The notes under the pieces are model-generated. The model was not told the DNA's origin, searched no databases, and saw only the letters and a list, made by a program, of their open reading frames with translations. 64,000 nucleotides of DNA, taken from NCBI GenBank assembly GCA_012845835.1, contig JABAKD010000001.1, forward strand, positions 18,096,090 through 18,160,089, read 5' to 3'. The DNA is from Undaria pinnatifida. Its lineage: Eukaryota; Sar; Phaeophyceae; Laminariales; Alariaceae. The position numbers and the translations under genes were made by a program. Numbering within the stretch: position 1 is the first letter of the stretch; every line of letters starts with the position of its first letter. Positions 1-10,490 of this stretch are shown here, piece after piece.

Positions 1-2423
1 GGTCCCTGACGTTGTGCCAGATGCGCCGTACGAGGTTAGAATCGAGCAGCTCCCTCCGGACTTTGTCCCTTATAGCTCCGGGCAGATCAGCAAGCACCTC
101 CGGCACTATCGCCACCAAGCTCCCAACGGATGCTGACACCCTCCGGGCTTCAGCCGACCACAGCCCAAACCCTCCGACCCCCGTGGACATGCTCGCCTGC
201 GCCTGTTGATAGGGTTGCAGGGTCAGCATTTTCGTTGGGCACCCGTCCGCGAAAAACGGCGGTTCATCTTCTGCCCCCGGGAGATCGAGCAAATTTCTCC
301 AGCATCCACAAGACGTTGCCATCTGTCGTTTGGCATGCAGTCAACGATAGTTCTGGTTCCATCACGCGTTCCAGGTAGGAGGTCCGTTGCACCATCGAGT
401 CGGTGACAATCAGGTTGGCTGGTTGCTTGTCCGGCATGCGCGACAGCATTCGTGCGAGTTGGTCCGCTTCCCCGTTTCGGACTATCTGCAGCGCGCTCAC
501 CCTCGTGTACTCATCTGTGTCGACGGGCACCCCCACCACCTTAACCCCACCACGTTCGGCGATGCTGGCGCCAATGCCTTCAAGAAGGGCAATTTGTTCC
601 GGCGTAGGTACGTGCCCCTTCGGGGGCAAGGCAACCGTTTTGCTCGGGTTGATCGCGATGCCGATGTTAGACAGCTCACGCTGGAGGAAGAGTACAACTT
701 CCACAGTATCGGGTGTGATTTCCATCATTCCCATAGTAATACCATCCAGGTAAGCGATTGCCTCGACACCTCTTGGCTCGAAGTCCGCCCGTGTCCGCTT
801 CAGCACCGGCAGGAGCGGCATGAAGAACAACGCCGGGCCCACGGCATCCCCTTGTTGTACCCCACTGGAGCAGACGATCTTCCGCCTTTCTCCCGATTTC
901 ATCTGAAAGAACACGGACGCAGACATCTCGCCTAAACATTTTGCCACGAACGGTGTAAGCGCCTGCACGCAAGTAGCTGCCTCTGCAAGCATAGCAATCC
1001 GCGTCACTGTGTTGAATGCGTCGGAGCAGTCGGTGAGGATCAGCCAGTTTTTTGCCTCGTGGTGTACCCGTGCGAGTAGGGCTACCTGTTCCACCCCCCC
1101 TCGTACACCGACTCCAAACTGTCTCGCTTCGTGGTTGGCCTCCTCCAGCCGTGGTTGCTACTGCCGCATGGCCCCGGCCGCAATAAGGCGCCTCCACGTC
1201 ATCCCCACACACACGGTGCGGCATTTTTCACCCAAGGCAGTGAGGCTGGATTGCAAGAAGAGCTGCCATAATCCAGGCGGGAAGGCGTTTGGGACATCGA
1301 TATTTTTCTCCCGAAGGCTTCAATGCCAACTCCGAATGTTTCGCGCCCGAAACCAGTCCTGATTATCGACTGCAAGTGCGAAAAGTGCAGGCCGTCGTTC
1401 CCCGCGCCTGATAAGGCGTTGCGATAATCGATGACCTCGAAGGGCACCTGTGAGTCAAAGTCTTCCTCTGGGCGCCAGTTGGGACCACCACCTTCCTCCG
1501 GATCGGAGAAAATTGCTGCCACCGCTGCCGCTGCAGCTTCGGTGACGCAGGACTGATCGTCCTCCGGGAACTTTGCTATTAAGCGCTCCCACGTTTCTTC
1601 GTTCCCCGGCGCGCGTGGTTCAGCAAGGAGACTGCGTGCTGCCACAGCCATCCCCCCTCGATGGCGGTATGCTGATGATGCCCTCTTAAACATATCAGCG
1701 TCCGTCTCTTCACGGGTTTGGCCATTTTTTCTCCACGATGGTCGACGGGTATACTCCATTAACCACGGGAGAAAAAGACGAGGCCACAGCATTCGGCAGA
1801 CGCAGACCTCTCGCGCCGCTTCATCCGGCCATCCTGCGAGTGCAGTAGAGCCGGAAGGATGTACCACAGCTTGATCGACCTCAACAGTGATTGCGACGTA
1901 TCTGATTGTGCGGATTGGCGATGCTGTTTGTTCCCAAGGCGTAATTGAGGAGGCTAAGCACATGGGTGATGAGCTTGGCGTGGGCAGTAGCCAGCCTCGG
2001 CTGTACTTTGAAAACAGTGACGAAGCCTTGTTGGAGGTCCTCAAGGGGGACAGCATCGAGCGGCCCTGCAATCCCCAATGTGTTTTGGTCCCAGGGATAG
2101 CGGAGGCCATCCCGGCACCCTTCCCCGCCATTGTCAGATCTCCCCTCGAGTCGCGCTGCCGTAACGCGTAGTCTAGGATCGGCCTGCACGGCCGCTTCTA
2201 ACGCTTCCCGTCTTCCTTGGCGGGCCGTGCATTCCCCTGCTCTGCAGAGAATCGGCGCCTGCAAACCGCCTCGTCTGATCGCATTCACCTCGCACCGCGC
2301 ATACATTGCATGTTGACGTCCACAGGGCAACCCCACCACTCCGTATCCCCGAGAAATCGTTGCTCTACAGTCCCCGTAGGTCGTACCGCTCTGGTCATCT
2401 GCAAGGAAGGCGCGAATTTGCAC
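1..2423 (-). pseudogene. Decayed retroelement reverse transcriptase, cut by window edge
   Basis: Minus-strand pol remnant spread over three frames. The clearest piece (264-1094) has RT motif A as LTDCSDAFNTV (Asp about residue 22), motif B as GVQQGDAVGPALF (residues 78-90) and motif C as YLDG (residues 115-118). The YxDD pair has lost its second Asp, so catalysis is not expected. The fingers region lies upstream (about 1199-1900, with DYRNALSGAGNDGLHF), and a Cys/His-containing stretch at 1881-2423 may be a zinc knuckle. A downstream segment continues in another frame from about 263 to base 1, so the element extends past the window. The VQQGD/YLD motif style resembles a group of uncharacterised non-LTR-like RTs. 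Frameshifts and stops make it a pseudogene. It belongs with the gag-like region at 2530-3660. Confidence 0.8.
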
Positions 2424-2529
2424 TACGTCCCCTGGTGCTGGCCCTCCTCCGTCTCCGCCCCCGCCTTCTCTCTCTCCACCGCTTACCCTTCCTTCGGCAG
2501 GGACCGGGAAAGCCTCACCGTTTCCACGT

Positions 2530-3660
2530 CAAAAGAGTCGCCCCCGGCTCGTGGCGGCTCCTCTCCCAGTTTTCATCGCTCGTGATCCCCTTCCAGATCC
2601 GCGCGATCGACCTCGTCTGCCTCTTGTGCTTCCCCCGCCCTCTACTGCACCAGTTGTTGCTGGGGAGACGCTGGGCTGTGTTAAGGACGGGGGCGGGTGT
2701 CCCGACGCAGTCACCTCCCTGTTTCCGACAGTCCGGGAGTTTTCCGTGGCTACAGAGACAGTACCTCCTGGCTCCGTCTGCTCCCTTACCCCCGGGTCGC
2801 CTTCTGACGCTAGAGCTGCACCTTCCGGTGGTGTGCTGCTAAAGGGTCGCTCTCCCGCGCCGGGCCCGTTCCTTCTGCCACGACCCTCGCCGCCGCTGAG
2901 GTGGCGCTGGGTTGACTCAGGTGGAGTGGCAAGGGTCCTGCCACAGTGACATCCCCGTGTCCGACCATGAGGATGTTCTCTACGGCTTCGTAAGCAGCGC
3001 CTCCTGGCTCCACCTGCCGTCCTACCCTCGACTCACCTTTAGACGACGGGGCTGCTCCTTTCGCTAGCGCAACTCCCTCTGCTAACGGGTCACCTTCCGG
3101 CGCCGGGCCTGTTTCTTCCGGTGTTATTCCCACCGCCGTCGGGGAGGGAGGCAGCTCGTTCACTGTCTCAAACACGTTTTGGGACCCGAGGGTCCACGCT
3201 GCCGTCGGGAAAAGAGGAAGCGCTTCCCCTCGTCCAGCGAATTTCGGCCCCCGAGGGTCCACCTCGTTAGGCGATCCTCCCACGTGGAGTCGAGGCCCGT
3301 CAGGAACTCTTGGACATGAGGTAGGATGTAGACCCTTCAATTCGGAAGACAGAGGATAGCATCCTGCGCGAAAATCTCATGGTAGTGACCAACAGCAGCT
3401 CGCCATTCCCTCGGCCGGGAGAAGTCGACGAAGGCGCCTTGGGGCAGGCCAAGAGCATCGGCGAACAGGAAGCACAACAGGAACGAGAAGGTTGGGCTTC
3501 TCCCATGGGTCCTCACCATCTCCTCAAAAGTATCGTGGGAACCAGTCGTGACGTAACTAGGTAGATCTGACCGGGGGGCGTCCTCCTCCAATATCTTCCC
3601 CCGTCGGCTGCTCCCCAGCCGGGGTGGTGCTCGGGCCTGAGGCTTCCCCAAAACGTGCCA
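2530..3660 (-). pseudogene. Gag-like 5' region of the same retroelement
   Basis: This region lies just upstream (minus sense) of the RT remnant and forms its probable ORF1. The segment 3240-3651 carries a domain also present in the ORF at 8505-9260: both share YVTTG, HGRSPT, LPQGA, DF.RPR.W and VQE.L.GLD. A stop interrupts it near 3337 after LPN. It is followed by a Pro/Ala/Glu-rich repetitive stretch (2810-3240) and then an Arg/Gly-rich basic segment (about 2530-2690, with GRGSR and RGRRGRSRG), which would suit nucleic-acid binding. No RING motif like that of the second copy is seen at its N-terminal end. The domain is not one I recognise by name; gag-like is inferred from position and composition. 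Confidence 0.65.
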
Positions 3661-4130
3661 GAGCCCCTGAGGGGTTGTGTGGCGTCGACCTTACTCGTGC
3701 GCTGAACTAGCGCTCGGGTATGGCCGGGCCGGCGGTGGCAGCCAGCGACAAGGCAAAAAGGTTCCTCGCGGAATTTTTTAACGCAGCAGCCTTGCCTGCG
3801 GACGCAGTGTCGCATCACCACCGCGGAAAGCATGGGGCGCGTATCGAACAGAAAAGAGAGGATCGAACCTACGTGAGTAAGCACCAACGTCGGGAAGGAG
3901 ATGGACGTGGCGTGTCGGGACTGCTGCCCCCTTCACGTTGGCACTTAGGCAAGAACCGGGCTGGGCGAAGGGAGACGGAGAGGGGGATATACTCTGTCTG
4001 GGAAAAACGGAGGGTGGAATGAAGGAAATCGGAGGCTCGGAAAAAGAGGAGGAGACGCAGGAGGATTCAAAGAGCTGCTTACAAAATTTGCACAGATGCA
4101 AGGGCTAGGTCGAGAGCAGGGGAACTCGTC
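3661..4130. other. Junction between two retroelements, no gene seen
   Basis: About 470 bases between the minus-strand gag-like region and the plus-strand LINE. Reading frames here look like upstream leftovers of both elements. The purine-rich stretch 3955-4080 may be LINE 5' leader. No conserved domain recognised. Confidence 0.4.
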
Positions 4131-7100
4131 GTGGGTACGTACAACGTTCGCACACTTGCTTTTAAGGGCACGAACGGCATAGGCCACGCCGAGGTGACAC
4201 TGAAGACTTGCGAGGACGCAGGTTATGATGTCATAGGATTGCAGGAGGTGAGGCGCAATGGACAAAGTGCTTTTACGGCGGCGGGGTATGTTGTGTTTTG
4301 CTCAGGAGCAGACGGAGGAAAGTACGAAAAGACGGGGAACTACGGGGTAGGCTTAGCTGTTAGAGAGTCTATCGCGGCAGGGATGGATAAGGGCGACGTC
4401 GCGGTTAAGTGCATCAGTGCTAGATTGATGACGGTTCACATCCAACTCGAAGGGAAATCGAACTGCGTGTCTTTCATTGTAGGCTATGCTCCCACTCTCG
4501 ACAAGAGCACCAGCGAAAAGGATTACTTTTGGAGTTCACTTGACGAGGTGGTCAAGGGGGTACCCAGTAGGGACCACCTCCTTGTCCTGATGGACGCAAA
4601 TGCTCGCACAGGCTTGAGAGGGATCGCGTAGACCGACAGCAAGGTATTGGGTGCATACGGACGTGACGAGCTGAACGACAACGGAGAGCGACTATTGACA
4701 CGCGCAACTGATAACAAACTCGCCCTCCTCAACACGTACTATGCTACACCTGCTTGTGGTATATCGTACACGTTTTAGAGCCCTAACCGAGGAAAAGACC
4801 AGTACAGGCTTGACTCCATCCTGACATGGCAAGTGGATAGACGATTGGTACGTAATGTCACTGTGCGGACCCCACCCAGGGTGAACACTGAGTCGGATCA
4901 CAACCTCGTAATCGGAAATATTCGCCTTTTGGGTCGCATCGCACCAAATCGTCCAAAGAGAGTTATCAAAAACCGGCGAGCTATTGGTCTACCAAGATTA
5001 ATGGCGGACCCGCATCTCCGGATGAATTTCTAAAACGCGATAGCAGCCAAGCTTGCCTCTCCGACACCCGGTACTAATGCCGGAAGCGTTGATGGCATGG
5101 CCTCATTACTGACCAAGACGCTATTGTCAAATTCGGCCGACATAGCGCCCCCTATTCGGCGCATACAAGTACCGCGGTGTGTGACCGAGGCGACGAAAGC
5201 CAAGTTGCACGCACGATAGCAAGATAGGGAAGACACGAGGAAACGGGTTCGTTCTTCTCCAAACGACCGTGGTCTACGGTAAGCCTTGAAGGCGACCACC
5301 AAACAGCTAAAACGTACGCGGGCGGAAGCTGTTTAGAGGTTCTTCGAAGATTACGTTAGCCAACTCGAAGGGCGAATCTGAGAAGGTGACCAATTTGGCT
5401 TCTACAAGCACCTCAAAGGGATGGATGTGGAAAGGAAGAGGACGTTTAACTCGCAGTACATCAAAGACGAGGAAAGTCGATTGCTGCGGGATAATGCCCT
5501 CATCCGCGAGCGGTGGGTGAGGTTGTTTCACAAACTGCTTAACACCAAGCCGCCGACCCTTGATCCGAGCATTGTGGACGAGCTCAAGCGGTGGCCCCCG
5601 TGCAGACCACTGGACGATGTCCCGTCTAGGTATGAAGTAGAGAAGGCGATCCGTGCGTTGGCGAACCGAAAGGCGGTAGGGTCCAGTGGTCTCCCGGCCG
5701 AGCTCTTGAAGGTTTTGGCCGACGAAGGAGAAAACACCCTCGGAAAGTTCCACGATATCATCGTCGCTGTGTGGAGGGGAGGTGGCGTACCGCAAAAATG
5801 GACAGATGCAACGATTGAGGTGCTTCACAAGGAGAAAGATCGGACTGAGTGTGGCAAATATCGTGGCATCTCCCTCGTGGCTCACGCCAGCAAAGTGCTC
5901 CTCAAAGTCATCGCGGGTCGCCTGAGTGACTATTGCGAACGCGAGAACATTCTGCCGGAAGAACAGTGTGGATTCAGACCCCAACGCTCGACGGTGGACA
6001 TGATGTTTGTAGTACGACGACTGCAGGAACTGGCGCGGAAGAAGGACACCCCCTTGTACTTGTGCTTTATCGACCTTACCAAAGCATACGATTCCGTCGA
6101 CCGAACCCTTCTCTGGAATGTTCTTGCTCGTTTTGGCGTGCCACCGATAATGCTCGCCATCATCCGCCAATTCCACGACGGCATGCAAGCATGCGTGCGG
6201 CTGGATGATGGAGAGTGCTCGGATAAGTTCAACGTGGGGCAAGGTCTCAGGCAAGGATGCATGCTTGTGCCACTGCTGTTCAACATGTTTTTCACGGCGG
6301 TACTGCGTGTGGCCGAGAAACGCTTCCTCGCTGATGCAGCCATCACGGACAACATGGTGCAGCTCCCACGAAAGGAGGAAGGCGAGAATAAGGGCACTTC
6401 ACGCACAGGCAAAGTCGACGAGCGGAGGGGGAAGGGGGGGGATGAGGTGAGAGATTGTGGGGGATGCTGTACGCGGACGATGCGGGCATCGTATCGCGAT
6501 CATCAGAAGGGCTGGAGAGGATGATGACAGTGATCGTGACTGCGTGCTCGTCGTTCGGACTTACGGTATCCGAGGCAAAAACGGAGATAGTGTGCCTGGA
6601 AACCAAAGGCGGGGGGAAGGTGTCCTTCACAATCAATGCAGCCGGCCAGGTATACAAACAAACAATCGAGTTTGTGTACTTGGGCGGGGCTATTGCCGCA
6701 GACAGAGACCTTAGGATTTAAATAACGCGGCGTCTTCAGAGGGCCTGGGCGTGCTTCCAGCAGTGCAAGATGGAAATCTATGATCGCCCGGGTGTTCGCT
6801 TACGGTTGAAGGTGCGGTTGCTGAAAGCTGAGGTGCTCGAGACACTTCTGTACGGTTGCATGACGTGGAGCCCGAAGAAGCCTGACTATGACAGGCTACG
6901 ACAGGTTCACCACTCCATGATCCTCCGATGCCTTGGATGGCGGAAACGGAAGCGCGACGACCACACCCTATCGTACGCTGGCGCGCTTGCCAAGACAGCT
7001 TCCGAGAGCATAGAGGCGATAGTGCGCAAACGGAGGATATTGTTTGCGGGATTCGTAGCACGTACGGGGGAGGAGCGTCTTCCACAGAGAGTGATGTTTG

Positions 7101-7370
7101 GGGAGCTTGTTGGGGGTAAGGGCTACTCAGGGGGGCAAGAGAAAGACTGGATGGCTCATCTGAAGGAGGACATGTCGTTCTTCGGAATGAAATTCGAAGG
7201 GTGGCGAAAGGCTGCTCAGAAGGCCGGTAGATGGTTTCGACGAGTAGAGGAGGGAGTCGAGTTGTTCATGCGGAATTAGCATGAAACGGAGAGACTCAAA
7301 GCTGCAGAGCGACGCGCAAAGGCTGCGGCAGCGCCATCCGCCGTCGGCATATATAAGCGGCCGGGGGAAG
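4131..7370 (+). pseudogene. RTE-like LINE: endonuclease plus reverse transcriptase, decayed
   Basis: One long frame encodes an apurinic-type endonuclease and then an RT. Endonuclease landmarks are NVRTL near the start, the catalytic Glu in LQEVRRNG, YGVGLAV, VGYAPT, MDANARTG and SDHN near 4890. The RT (about 5421-6721) shows [34 protein letters not shown], motif [14 protein letters not shown], motif B GLRQGC and motif C YADD at 6470-6481. The C-terminal domain (6722-7279) follows and coding similarity continues past the stop to about 7370. In-frame stops lie at 4629, 4776, 5031, 5217, 5280, 5334, 5379, 6719 and 7277, and a frameshift sits in the G-run near 6430. Domain order fits RTE-like LINEs; the clade is inferred. 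The element is dead in cis. Confidence 0.88.
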
Positions 7371-7441
7371 GGGGAAGGGGGAGGGGGGGAGGGGGGAGGG
7401 GGGAGGGGGAAGGGGAGAAGGGGGGGGGGGGGGGAGGGGGG
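7355..7441. repeat. G-rich (GGGGAGG)n low-complexity tract
   Basis: Almost pure G with scattered A, at the 3' end of the LINE. It could be the LINE tail or a later expansion, and the plus strand could form G-quadruplexes. Confidence 0.85.
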
Positions 7442-7963
7442 ACGTCATGCCCAAGAGACTGAAGTCTGGGTTTGACCATCATCCTCTTGAAAGTTGTGGC
7501 CCTTCCAATGGCCGTCACAAGATAGCGTAAGACTGCCCTAACTTCTTCGCCATGTTGCGTTCTCTCCCCGGTGCCATTTGATGATGCACTTGATACCCTC
7601 TATGAACCCAATGCCGTCGTTATTCAGTTCCTAGGGTCTGCTAGTATGACATTTTTTTTCTATTTTCCTTTCCTTGCTTCCTCTTCTTGTCTTGCCTTTT
7701 CTTGCTTTTCTTGTCTTTTTTTTCTTTTCTTTCCTTTTTCGTTTTTTTTTTTGCTTTCTTCTCTTTTGTTACCTTTCCTTTCTCTTCTTATTTGTTCTTT
7801 GTTTCTTTTTTCCAATAGACTTGCGTCTGTCGTGCATATGCGTAGTGATAGATACTACGTGTAATGTATACGTGGTAGTCTTTCTTGGGTGGCAAGCGGT
7901 ATAGTCGGTTTTTCCAGGCACGAGTAATGAGACGTATGCACCGGTATGGACCTGGCACACCGT
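7442..7963. repeat. Gene-free spacer with a polypyrimidine tract
   Basis: No gene recognised. Bases 7648-7818 are nearly all T and C on the plus strand (TTTC/CTTT runs), which inflates open frames into meaningless Phe/Leu/Ser ORFs. The remainder is unremarkable. Confidence 0.7.
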
Positions 7964-8166
7964 AGACTGACTCCCGATTTCACTTTTATATGTTTCTGGT
8001 GGAGGCATGCATTGCGTCAGCTGTGATATATGCGTGTACCACCTTGGGTTGTTTGTGTTTTTCCCTAGGGCATTCCTCAGCTCCAGAGTGACTGGAGCCT
8101 GTCCTGTGACCACGGACTTGATTATGCGAGTTAATGTGAGAACAACAACAACAGCAACAACAACAG
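7964..8166 (+). mobile_element. Dispersed repeat with (AAC)n 3' tail, copy 1
   Basis: About 200 bp starting AGACTGACTCCCGATTTC and ending TTAATGTGAGAACAACAAC. It is nearly identical to 41161-41349, with shorter or more diverged copies at 43685-43776 (minus), 55557-55774, 61459-61545 (minus) and 62805-62930. A conserved core reads CTCCAGAGTGACTGGAGCC and then CTGTGACCACGGACTTG. It is non-coding, with a microsatellite tail, as in SINE-like retroposons. Confidence 0.75.
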
Positions 8167-8169
8167 TGC

Positions 8170-8460
8170 GGCGAACTGCTGGGCTCCCGTTACTGCGGAC
8201 AACCTTACCCCCGGGCGTGGCCTTGGGAGGTCCTCAGCCAGCTCAGCTGGATGAAGAGGCCGATTTCTTGCCGGCCATTCCGAGCGACAAGCGACGCATG
8301 GCTGTGGGTCTGCATGCCCACTCGCGAGACGTTCCGTACGGTCTTGCATGCAGCGGGCATGCTTGCTTTCCGTGGGGACACGGAATGTGTGCCCACAAAC
8401 AGTCTACCGCCGAATCCCAAATAGACTCCTCTAGTGCCTGCCCGCAGTAGGCGCAGGGAG
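8170..8460 (-). pseudogene. Second, frameshifted RING-like zinc finger fragment
   Basis: Minus-strand reading shows CAYCG, then CPHGK in one frame and HARCMQD followed by CVACRSEWP in the next. With one frameshift this matches the C-x2-C, C-x-H, H-x2-C, C-x2-C pattern of the intact RING at the start of the ORF at 8505-9260. It lies directly downstream (minus sense) of that ORF, so it is either the 5' end of another element copy or a duplicated domain. It abuts the (AAC)n repeat tail at 8166. Confidence 0.6.
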
Positions 8461-8504
8461 ATGCACCCCTGTTCCCCGCCGTATGACGCCTCTCTGCTGC
8501 ACTC

Positions 8505-9260
8505 CTAACAACGCCTCTCCGGTGTCGTTGCCATCGCTGTTGAGAAGGAAGGGAGCGCACCACTCGCTTCCAACGCGCTCTGGATCCCTAGGGTCCCCCT
8601 CGTTAGTCGCTCTTCAAATTCGGCGTCGAGGCCTACCAGATACTCTTGGACGCGAGGTCCGATGTAGAGTATTTGATTTGGATTTCGGAGTAAGATATCC
8701 TGCGGTTGGATGTCATACGCAGCGAACAGCACACGGTAGCGGCCAGCCGCCGTTTTCCATTGCCTCGGTCGGGGAAAATCGAGGTATGCTCCTTGAGGCA
8801 GGTCCATCGCGTCCCAGAACAGGGAGCATAGCAAGAACGAGGAGGTTGGACTCCTTCCATGTGCACGTAACATGAGCTCAAACGTACCGTAAGTGCCAGT
8901 CGTCACGTAGCCGGCTAACTCCAATCCGGAAATGTGCCGCCCAACGCGGGCGGCTAACTGCAGGGCAACCTTCACCACCCCCCACCTTCCCTCATGCACA
9001 TTCATGGATATCTCTCTAGCCAGCTCCGCCGCGTGGGGAGGTCGGCTTCCTCCCGGCCACGCCGAGCGACACGCAACGCAGGGCCTAGGATCTGCAAGCC
9101 CTTTCGCGAGGAGTTTCGCGCTGTCCAGCATGCAACGGGTGTGCACAGCTCCATGGGCGCACGGAACGGGTACTCGAGCGTCGTCTTCCTCCGACTCCCC
9201 ACCAGCGTTGTCGAGAGGCCAACCGCAAAACGTGCACCAAAGTTCCTCCAACTCCTCCAA
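8505..9260 (-). CDS. RING-finger plus gag-like protein of a retroelement
   Basis: Intact 251-residue ORF. Residues about 9-65 form a RING-H2-like zinc finger: CTFC, then CAHGAVHTRC, then CVAC, giving eight Cys/His ligands in RING order. RING domains usually act as E3 ubiquitin ligases or protein-binding modules; the role here is unknown. Residues about 95-240 match the gag-like region at 3240-3651 of the first retroelement (shared YVTTG, HGRSPT, LPQGAYLDFPRPRQW, VQEYLVGLD). The ORF is therefore probably ORF1 of the same family, separated from any RT. GC-rich codon use resembles that paralogue and not the AT-rich spacers. The ATG at 9260 is the first in frame. A Ty3 remnant begins just beyond its 5' end on the other strand. 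Confidence 0.7.
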   Translation of the reverse strand: MEELEELWCTFCGWPLDNAGGESEEDDARVPVPCAHGAVHTRCMLDSAKLLAKGLADPRPCVACRSAWPGGSRPPHAAELAREISMNVHEGRWGVVKVALQLAARVGRHISGLELAGYVTTGTYGTFELMLRAHGRSPTSSFLLCSLFWDAMDLPQGAYLDFPRPRQWKTAAGRYRVLFAAYDIQPQDILLRNPNQILYIGPRVQEYLVGLDAEFEERLTRGTLGIQSALEASGALPSFSTAMATTPERRC

Positions 9261-9375
9261 TCCCCCTTCAAAGTATTGTTCACCTTCATCTTGACTCGCG
9301 GCCTCCTCTACACCCGAGGTCAGTGATCACCACAGTGTCTCAAACTGTCGTTGTTTGTGAGCGTCCTCCGGGATA

Positions 9376-10490
9376 GTGCGGTCGTATCTCATATGGATCC
9401 TGGGCACTATTGCCGTGAGTCGGAACGTTATCTGGCGCGGCACTCCCGTCGCGCCTCGTATAGCTACCCCAAATCGGTCGTCTCCCCTGTCGTATGTCCC
9501 TGTTGTACTTCCTATGCCTCAGGACAGCAGCGCCTCGCCAGGGCGGCCCGTCAAGGTCATTAACGAGGTGATCAAGAACTTGAACCAGGTGGCCGCATAC
9601 CTCGACGATGTCATCGTGTTCGATTCCGACCCGGTAGCGCATGTTCGAACGATTCGCTCTCTCTTCGAGCACCTTCGAAAGCATAATCTCAAGCTTTCCC
9701 CCTCGAAAGCGCGATTGGATGCCACCCATGCGAACTTTCTGTGCCACGCCATTTCCCCAGCAGGCCTGCGCCCAAACGCAGAAAACGTGTCGGCATCGAC
9801 CAATATGCCGATGCCCACAGACGTTAAGCAGGTGCGCGCATTCATGGGTGGTGTCAACTATTACCGCATTTTTTTGCCTGACTCATCGAAGAGGCTTCGT
9901 CCGATTAATGTGCTCCTCCGGAAGGGGGTTAAGTTTTCATTCACGCCTGCTATGGGAAATTTGATGCGAGAAATCTTGGCGGAGCTCACGATCCCGCCGG
10001 CCCTCGTTTTCCCCGATTGGAACGCCGTCGCCGACGGCTCACGCCCGCTTCATGTGTATTGCGATGGCTGCATCGAAGGGTTCGGCGCCGCTCTCGAACA
10101 GAATCAGACGAACGGCTCCATACAACCCATCGCGTACATCAGCCGAGCTACGCTCGACTCGGAAAGGCATCGGACCCCTCTTGATTTTGGAGGCTGGCAT
10201 CATCGTCTGGGATGTCAAACGCCTCCGCGGATACCTTTGGGGTACCAAGTTCCGTATAGTCTCTGACCGCAAGGCAGTGGAAATCATAGGCAAAGTGGGG
10301 GACCACAACGCCCGAGTCCAGAGATGGCTCGAGTTCCTCACCGCGCTCGACTACACACTCGAGTACCGCAAGGAAGCCCGAACGGCAACGCCAACTTCCT
10401 GTCTCGCTTGCCGGAGCCCGCCACGGAGCATAACCGCAAAGGTTCGACGAGTCTCACCCCTATTGAGGATGGTGGCATATACCTCATAAG
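9376..10490 (+). pseudogene. Ty3-type pol: partial RT and RNase H
   Basis: The segment starts inside the RT: sequence before the palm is missing or unrecognisable. Motif C is present as AAYLDDVIVF, followed by HNLKLSPSKARLD, FLCH.ISPAGL and the thumb region FMGGVNYYR, all typical of Ty3 RT. The RNase H begins with HVYCDGCIEGFGAALEQ and IAYISR. A frameshift near 10165-10190 moves the rest (VWDVKRLRGYLWG, VSDRKAVE, RVQRWLEFL, YTLEYR) to another frame. RNase H cleaves the RNA of the RNA-DNA hybrid. No gag, protease or 5' LTR was recognised upstream, and the neighbouring minus-strand RING ORF sits where they would be. Confidence 0.85.

Noticed and set aside
4629-7279. Alternative genetic code with TAA/TAG as Gln
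   Set aside because: Eight of nine LINE stops are TAA or TAG, but the element also has a TGA and a frameshift. The Ty3 remnant is broken by frameshifts instead, and the stop positions do not fall at residues I can show to be conserved Gln.
8131-8349. Small ORF with poly-Leu end
   Set aside because: The Leu run is the (CAA)-type tail of the adjacent repeat; only the CVACRSEWP part belongs to the RING remnant.
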